A DNA stretch of 64,000 nt, taken from the NCBI GenBank assembly GCA_032717465.1, contig CM064664.1, positions 5,471,173 to 5,535,172 on the forward strand. Reading direction: 5' to 3'. The translations under genes were made by a program, and so were the position numbers. The stretch comes from Coenobita brevimanus (Eukaryota; Arthropoda; Malacostraca; Decapoda; Coenobitidae). A model generated the notes under the pieces. The model was not told the DNA's origin and ran no database searches. It worked only from the letters and a program-made list of their open reading frames with translations. This document shows, in pieces, positions 58,480 through 64,000 of this stretch (position 1 is its first letter; each line of letters starts with the position of its first letter).

Positions 58480-59740
58480 TTATCTATCATGATGCTGACG
58501 AATTTGGTGTTGTTAGAGCATTTTTGCAAACTGACCCTAGACAATATGAGGCAGAAAATCTTGCTAAATTTGAGCTTAACCCGACTACTCAGGTCTTATG
58601 AGTGAAACTTCGTAGTAATAATAAGCTTAATTTAATTAGCATCCTTCCTCAAACAGTAAGCAAAGTGAATCCCCCAAAGACACCCTGTTTGCTAGATTCA
58701 TTTCTAAAGGACTAGTGATCATTGACACTCAAATATATACTAAGGAAGTCACAATTTCCCGAGACAGGCGCTTCACAGTCTCTTAGGCTGAAGAGGATAA
58801 TAAACGTTGCTGAGCCTGATGAATGTGTCTTATTACAGGGAGTAGTTGATTATGTGTCTGTTCCCTTGGCTGAAGTGAAGCTTCCATCAGAATTAGTTTC
58901 AGGTCCAGTATATGTGGTCATCGTTAAAAGTTTCCTGTAAAATGGGTCTTTTTCCTTTTGGATAATGACTTAGCAGGACAAGTGAGTGCAGTTCCCTACG
59001 TATCAGAAAGTCCCATAAGCGAGGAGAGGACAAAAGCACTGGAGGTAGAATGCCTTTCACTGTGCCCTGCCTGTGTGTAACTAGGGCCATGACGGCAAAA
59101 TTCCGTCTTGATAGTGATGATATTCATATTAATGGGGTGCCAGATGATATTTCTCTGGCTGATACTTACTTTGCCCAGTTGAATGACTCTGAGACTGAGG
59201 ACTCCTCACATAGTAGTGCAGGTCTAGCTGGGATTGGCTGAAATGCAGAGATCTGATACAGCGACTACAGTTTTCACTGACTCTACAGTGAGTGAGAAAG
59301 AACGTGAGGCTGAGTTGTCTGAGTGTTCCTACCTGTGAGCAATTATTATGCTGATGCATCGTTGGAGACTTCCCCGTGCTGCTCATAATGATGAGTGGGT
59401 GAATATACATCAAAATTGGTTGTTCCGTAGGTGTGGAGGCAAGGGATTCTAGTACTCGCTCATTATTCTAGTTTGGCAGGTCCCTTGGGAGTGAGGAAGA
59501 CTCTTCCTACCATCTTACAAAATTTCTACTGGCCTGGAATTCGTTGAGACTTTTCCCAGTGTTGTAGCTCATGCCACACTGCTAGCTGGTCGGTAAGAGT
59601 AACAAGCCTGTTCTTGTAGCGCCACTGGTTCCTCCTCCTGTCTCAGATGTCCCATTCACCACTAGAGTTTGTCTAGATTTCCTCAAGAACAAAAACGCTA
59701 AAGTAAAATGCGTTACTGTCATGGACCGTACCTTACTGCC
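58480..59740 (+). pseudogene. Gypsy remnant: protease and integrase N-terminus, RT lost
   Basis: Protease region at 58722-58940 with ETGASQSLRLK, where the active-site DTGAS has become ETGAS, followed by NVAEPDECVLLQG. A short linker (about 59080-59320) leads directly to the integrase zinc domain (HYSSLAG, LPTILQNFYWPGI, about 59455-59545; CCSSCH). RT and RNase H are absent, so an internal deletion occurred near 59320-59400. Many stops. Confidence 0.65.
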
Positions 59741-61429
59741 TGCTGTGTATGTAAATGTGTGTATTATTATGGGTGCTTAAACGATTTCTACTACCTACAG
59801 ATTGAAGTGGGCAGATGTAGTTCGTGGTATAACAAGAAGCTATATTTGGGCTGGAAGATCATCGTTCATAATTCAGTTTCAACGTTCTACTATCGTTGTT
59901 TGATGTGGGACTTTTTTGGTAACAGTGATGAAATATGATACTGGGAAAAAAGTACAGCGTTCTGTGTTTTGTTTTCTGCTTTGAACGTATTATTTAATCA
60001 CAAAATCATTGGCATTCAGCCTATATGACATAGGGTCACAGTGGACGACTTGATAATGGATTGACCAATTAATTGGTTTTGCACGAAAACCTTGATGCCA
60101 CGACGTCCCAAACTATTACCGATTCTTACGCCCGTAGTCTTGAAACTGAAGGCAGGGGTTACCCTTCCAGCACCCCGCTCGAGGTGGAAGCTCACACCTT
60201 CAACGTAGGTGGTAATCTTGAAAGCGTGAGAGCGCACCCCTTCGTGTGGGTAGACGCGGCAAACAGTTGGTAACACTGATTCATTTTAAAATTCAAAATC
60301 TTAATATAAAAACAATATATACGACAGCTTCTAGATTCACACACAATATAATCTATTAATGACTGCAATTCTTACCTCTTCTGTTATTAAATAGTGGCAT
60401 TTTTTCTTAAATACTCTGTATAAGAGTATGCATACAGGATTTGGAGAACCTCTACCATAGGAAAAATTCGGTGTCACGCATAGCTTCAAGGGGGTTCATG
60501 CGGTCAGTAATAACCCTACGGATACGCCTTGGCTGGTCATACCGATTTTGACTATATTTCTGCCCCAAATGCTTGTTTTTGCCATTTTTCCCACCCAGAA
60601 CCCTGAAATCCCACCCCCCAAGAGAAGGGGGGCGGGTTAATTTTAAAACCAGTCACGAACACCGAAAATAAAAGCCAAATTCGTTCAAATCACACCATAA
60701 TACACCAGAGAAATATATTGCCAAGCCAAACAAAATAGTGCGGACTTGCAAAAGCTCACTGAACGCAAACATGAGGCTTCGTAATTCAAACTAACTGGCT
60801 GTGCACCAGTCATCTGTTTAGGTAGCATTCGGGTTAATGTAGAAATTAATTCACGTACTAATCAAACTAATTATGAAAGTATCATGCACCATATCTGATA
60901 AACAGCTTGGTAGAAATATTGAAAAATAAAATGGAAGTGGATACAGTATCTCTGTTTTCGTCTCATCGTAAATTAACCATCTCCAGAGAAGCGGTGGTCT
61001 TTTAAAACGAAAAAAAAATATTTAACGCTTATGTTTCTCTTCACACGATGTTTTTATCATTAAATTAAAATTCACACCACACACACACACACCATAGGGT
61101 CCTTCAAATTCTACAGAGCTTTCTTTGCATAAGGCTGCTGTAATATGACAAGGGGGCATGCGAAGGGGTGCTACGAGACTCCCTGCGGATTCCAGTATTA
61201 CGCTGGGGTAATTCTCTCCCCTTTACCGGGTAACACTCTCCCCTTCGTGCGTTAAGACTACCAAAAGATACGGATAGGGCAAGGTGAACGCCTTCCCACA
61301 ATTTAATACTACGGCCGTTAGTGTCAGACCGACATGTTAGAAGAGTATTTCTCTACATGATCTTAATTTGTCATGAAATACTTTGTTTAGGTCTTGAATA
61401 TGAAATAAGAAATTAACATTCATCTGTCG

Positions 61430-61430
<1 letters not shown>

Positions 61431-61506
<76 letters not shown>
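61431..61506. repeat. (CA)n microsatellite
   Basis: About 76 bp of uninterrupted CA dinucleotides. Confidence 0.97.
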
Positions 61507-61508
<2 letters not shown>

Positions 61509-62156
61509 TCCAGCTGCGTGAGGGCATTGCTACCTGTTGGTAGCTCTGTTTTCCTTGTACAGTTTAACGTGAATTATAAATGACATGTCTCGTTGTGTGT
61601 TTTACATAAATATTTTGCGTGAGTTAACCAAAAGAATACTGTATTTATCTCTACTGTTCAGATAATTTTGGAGCAAACATAACTAGAGGGACAGATGAGA
61701 CTATGTTCATTTACATTTTTATGGCGTCAAACGTGAGCTTGACTATGGATATATGGTCTAAAATATTCCTCCATATACCACACTATTTATTTTCCAGACT
61801 CGATACACTAAAGAAAGAATAATAACAACAATGATCAGTTCTCTTGGGAGGCATTTACTGTTATTTCTAAGGTAAGTTTGCTGTTTTTGTTCTCGTCACG
61901 TTGTTTATTCATCCCGGAAAACAAAATGTCAAGCCAAGCAAAATGCGGCAGAGCAGAGCATGTTCTGCGTCGTCGCTCTGTGCCTGGCGCTGATGTATAA
62001 AAGTGAGATGATCGAGAAGACACTCAGTAGGGAAGGTATCCGAGTGATGGAAGTTTCTGCTGTTTGGAAACCTGACGAAGACAAGGTAGGCCCTGCCATG
62101 CCCTTAAAGAGGTGTGTTAATACTTCGTGTTGTGATTTTTTATAGTTCCAGCATTA

Positions 62157-62258
<102 letters not shown>

Positions 62259-63374
62259 GAAACAACAGTTGGCTGCATTACTGATTTAACACTACATCGC
62301 CAAAATTACTGGTGTAATCTTTATGTTGTCGTGTAACTGGCTGTGTATGCAATGAGCATCAATTTTTCAGACTGGAGGCGAATCTATTAAGTTATTAACG
62401 AACCTAGTTAGTTCATCGTTAACATATTCCCAAATATATATACAATAATCCAGTCTGCAGTGGTGAATCATGTCTGCCTTAATTACCTGTCCTCGCCCCG
62501 GAGGGGCTCAGGGACGAGTATTGTTTTCATTCGGTTTGTGTGCCTGTTTGTTTGTTTGTTTGTTTGTCTGTCTGTCTGTTAACAAATGTTGGCTAAAATT
62601 ACAGGGATGATGGGTTATGACCTTCTGATCACATAATTCAATTTTGGGCCAAATTGGACCAATGCCCAGGCTGTAGGCCCCCCGGATGTAAAATGTATAT
62701 TTCACATTTTCGACATAACTCTTTTTAAGTTCGTCAAATCGACAAGAAACCAAAACCTAAAGATGCATCTTTCAAATCTGCAACCTATAAGACGCCTTAT
62801 TACATCAGGGGGGTAACCCCCCCCCCCCAGTTAGCGGTAGAAGAGTCAGTGTCAGGTGTGTCAGGCCTAAAATTCCAAATGGGCATAAAACCGTCAATTT
62901 TCACGCGATTTACTCCAAATTTTATATGTGACTTCTTTGGCTAGATGTCCTGTCGCGTTTATACGTCAACACTAAAATGACTGCCGGAGACGGGTTTGCT
63001 GTGCCTGGTACCGCTTCTTGTTTTTTTATGTTTATTCCTCGACCATACATAAACTTAAAATTTCTAGTTAAACACCGTTGATTGTTATGCCTTTTATTCT
63101 GGTCACTTCATCTCTCTCACTGGCTACAGATCGTTGACCGTGACTCTCCACTCTCTCTCTCTCTCCTCCCCAGATATCAGTCCATACCACTTCGTTTTGC
63201 TCCATACCCTTCTCGCCTCCTCCTAGATATGCGAGACACTGTACTTCCCTGCCTCTTTCACACCATCATTCCATCTCCTCTCTGGTATCCCTGTTCCGTC
63301 ACTGCCTTTACCTCTAATTTTCTTATTTCTTTGGTAGTCTCTCATCACTCTTCTCACAAGGCCCCTGTCAGCCA

Positions 63375-63599
63375 TAGGCCCGTATTTTTGTTGGTTAAGG
63401 AAGCTCCCTAACACCTCTGTCTTAGTGATGTAATTTGGGATATGGCTAGTTGATATGAGTTCCTACGTTATTTATGACGAATGTCTTGTAATTTCAGTGA
63501 TTTAAATGACCTACAAGATGATAATAAAGAGTAATATGCAAAATAAATCGCTTAGATGATGTATTAGGGAGCTTCCTTAACCGACAGGAAATCGGGCTA
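63375..63599. mobile_element. Small MITE with TA flanks, 221 bp
   Basis: Terminal inverted repeats: ggcccgtatttttgttgg followed by ttaaggaagctccctaa on the left, and gcccgatttcctgtcgg followed by the same block read inward on the right. TA at 63375-63376 and 63598-63599 suggests a Tc1/mariner-like origin. No coding sequence. Confidence 0.7.
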
Positions 63600-64000
63600 T
63601 AGTGTTACAGGGAAGGGAATGGCACCATGAATGTTGACTATTCCAGTTCAATACAACTGTACTAATATGCATGAAGGAATGAAACTAACCATTACTTAAT
63701 ACATTAAGAATATGGGCAGAAGAAACAGAGGTGAGTGTATGGATTGACTAGTGTTACTAACCCGATTCTGATGGAGACTGCTTCTAACACAATCACTACG
63801 AGGGTTTTGATTACCATGAATATCGTCGCCTGAAGGTACAGGGAATACAAGTACAGAAAACACCATATTTCTGAAGGACTGAATATGGAGACAAGCAGCA
63901 ACCAAAGAAAAACGGTCAGAAGAACGGTGTCCTCCATATTAGCGAAAAAAAAAAAAAATAGTGATGTATTATTGCAGAGAAATGAGTCCAAGACAGGACT

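Overview
The window is repeat-dominated nuclear DNA of an arthropod, most likely a decapod crustacean (inference). Evidence: spliced transposase genes with GT/AG introns, TTAGG-type repeats, tRNA- and 5S-derived SINEs, RTE-type non-LTR elements with GATA tails, and long CT/CA microsatellites. No bacterial gene and no convincing host gene was recognised. Nearly everything up to about 59.7 kb is mobile elements inserted into each other.

Layout. (1) 397-13406: a hAT/ZBED element with a decayed transposase on the minus strand and a tRNA-SINE inside it. It is split by a full-length I-clade non-LTR element (3284-13084, 10-bp target duplication). The I element's reverse transcriptase is itself interrupted by two TTAA-flanked elements 29 bp apart; removing both restores its frame. 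(2) 13415 to about 16830: an RTE-like element (minus) with a twin pair of TTAA MITEs in one TTAA site. (3) 17895-51745: a Ty3/gypsy element with an errantivirus-like env gene, split by about ten later insertions. Its own sequence sums to roughly 8.8 kb. Gag, protease and the RT start lie on the minus strand; RNase H, integrase and env lie on the plus strand, which points to an internal inversion with loss of the RT catalytic core. Insertions include three RTE copies, two inverted copies of an L2/CR1-like LINE (one with an open 1015-codon frame), a nearly intact PIF/Harbinger element with two spliced genes, several MITEs and a foldback TTAA element inside the 3' LTR. (4) 51.8-58.4 kb: another TTAA MITE, a 5'-truncated RTE and a longer RTE of a different family. 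(5) 58.4-59.7 kb: an internally deleted gypsy remnant. (6) 59.7-64 kb: AT-rich DNA with microsatellites and one small MITE, without a recognised gene.

The main themes are heavy use of TTAA sites by non-autonomous piggyBac-like elements with no piggyBac transposase seen here, an env-carrying gypsy rearranged by inversion, a 5S-rRNA-headed SINE whose body and tail resemble the local RTE family, and a two-gene Harbinger element that looks close to functional. Coordinates of degenerate elements are approximate unless target duplications are given.
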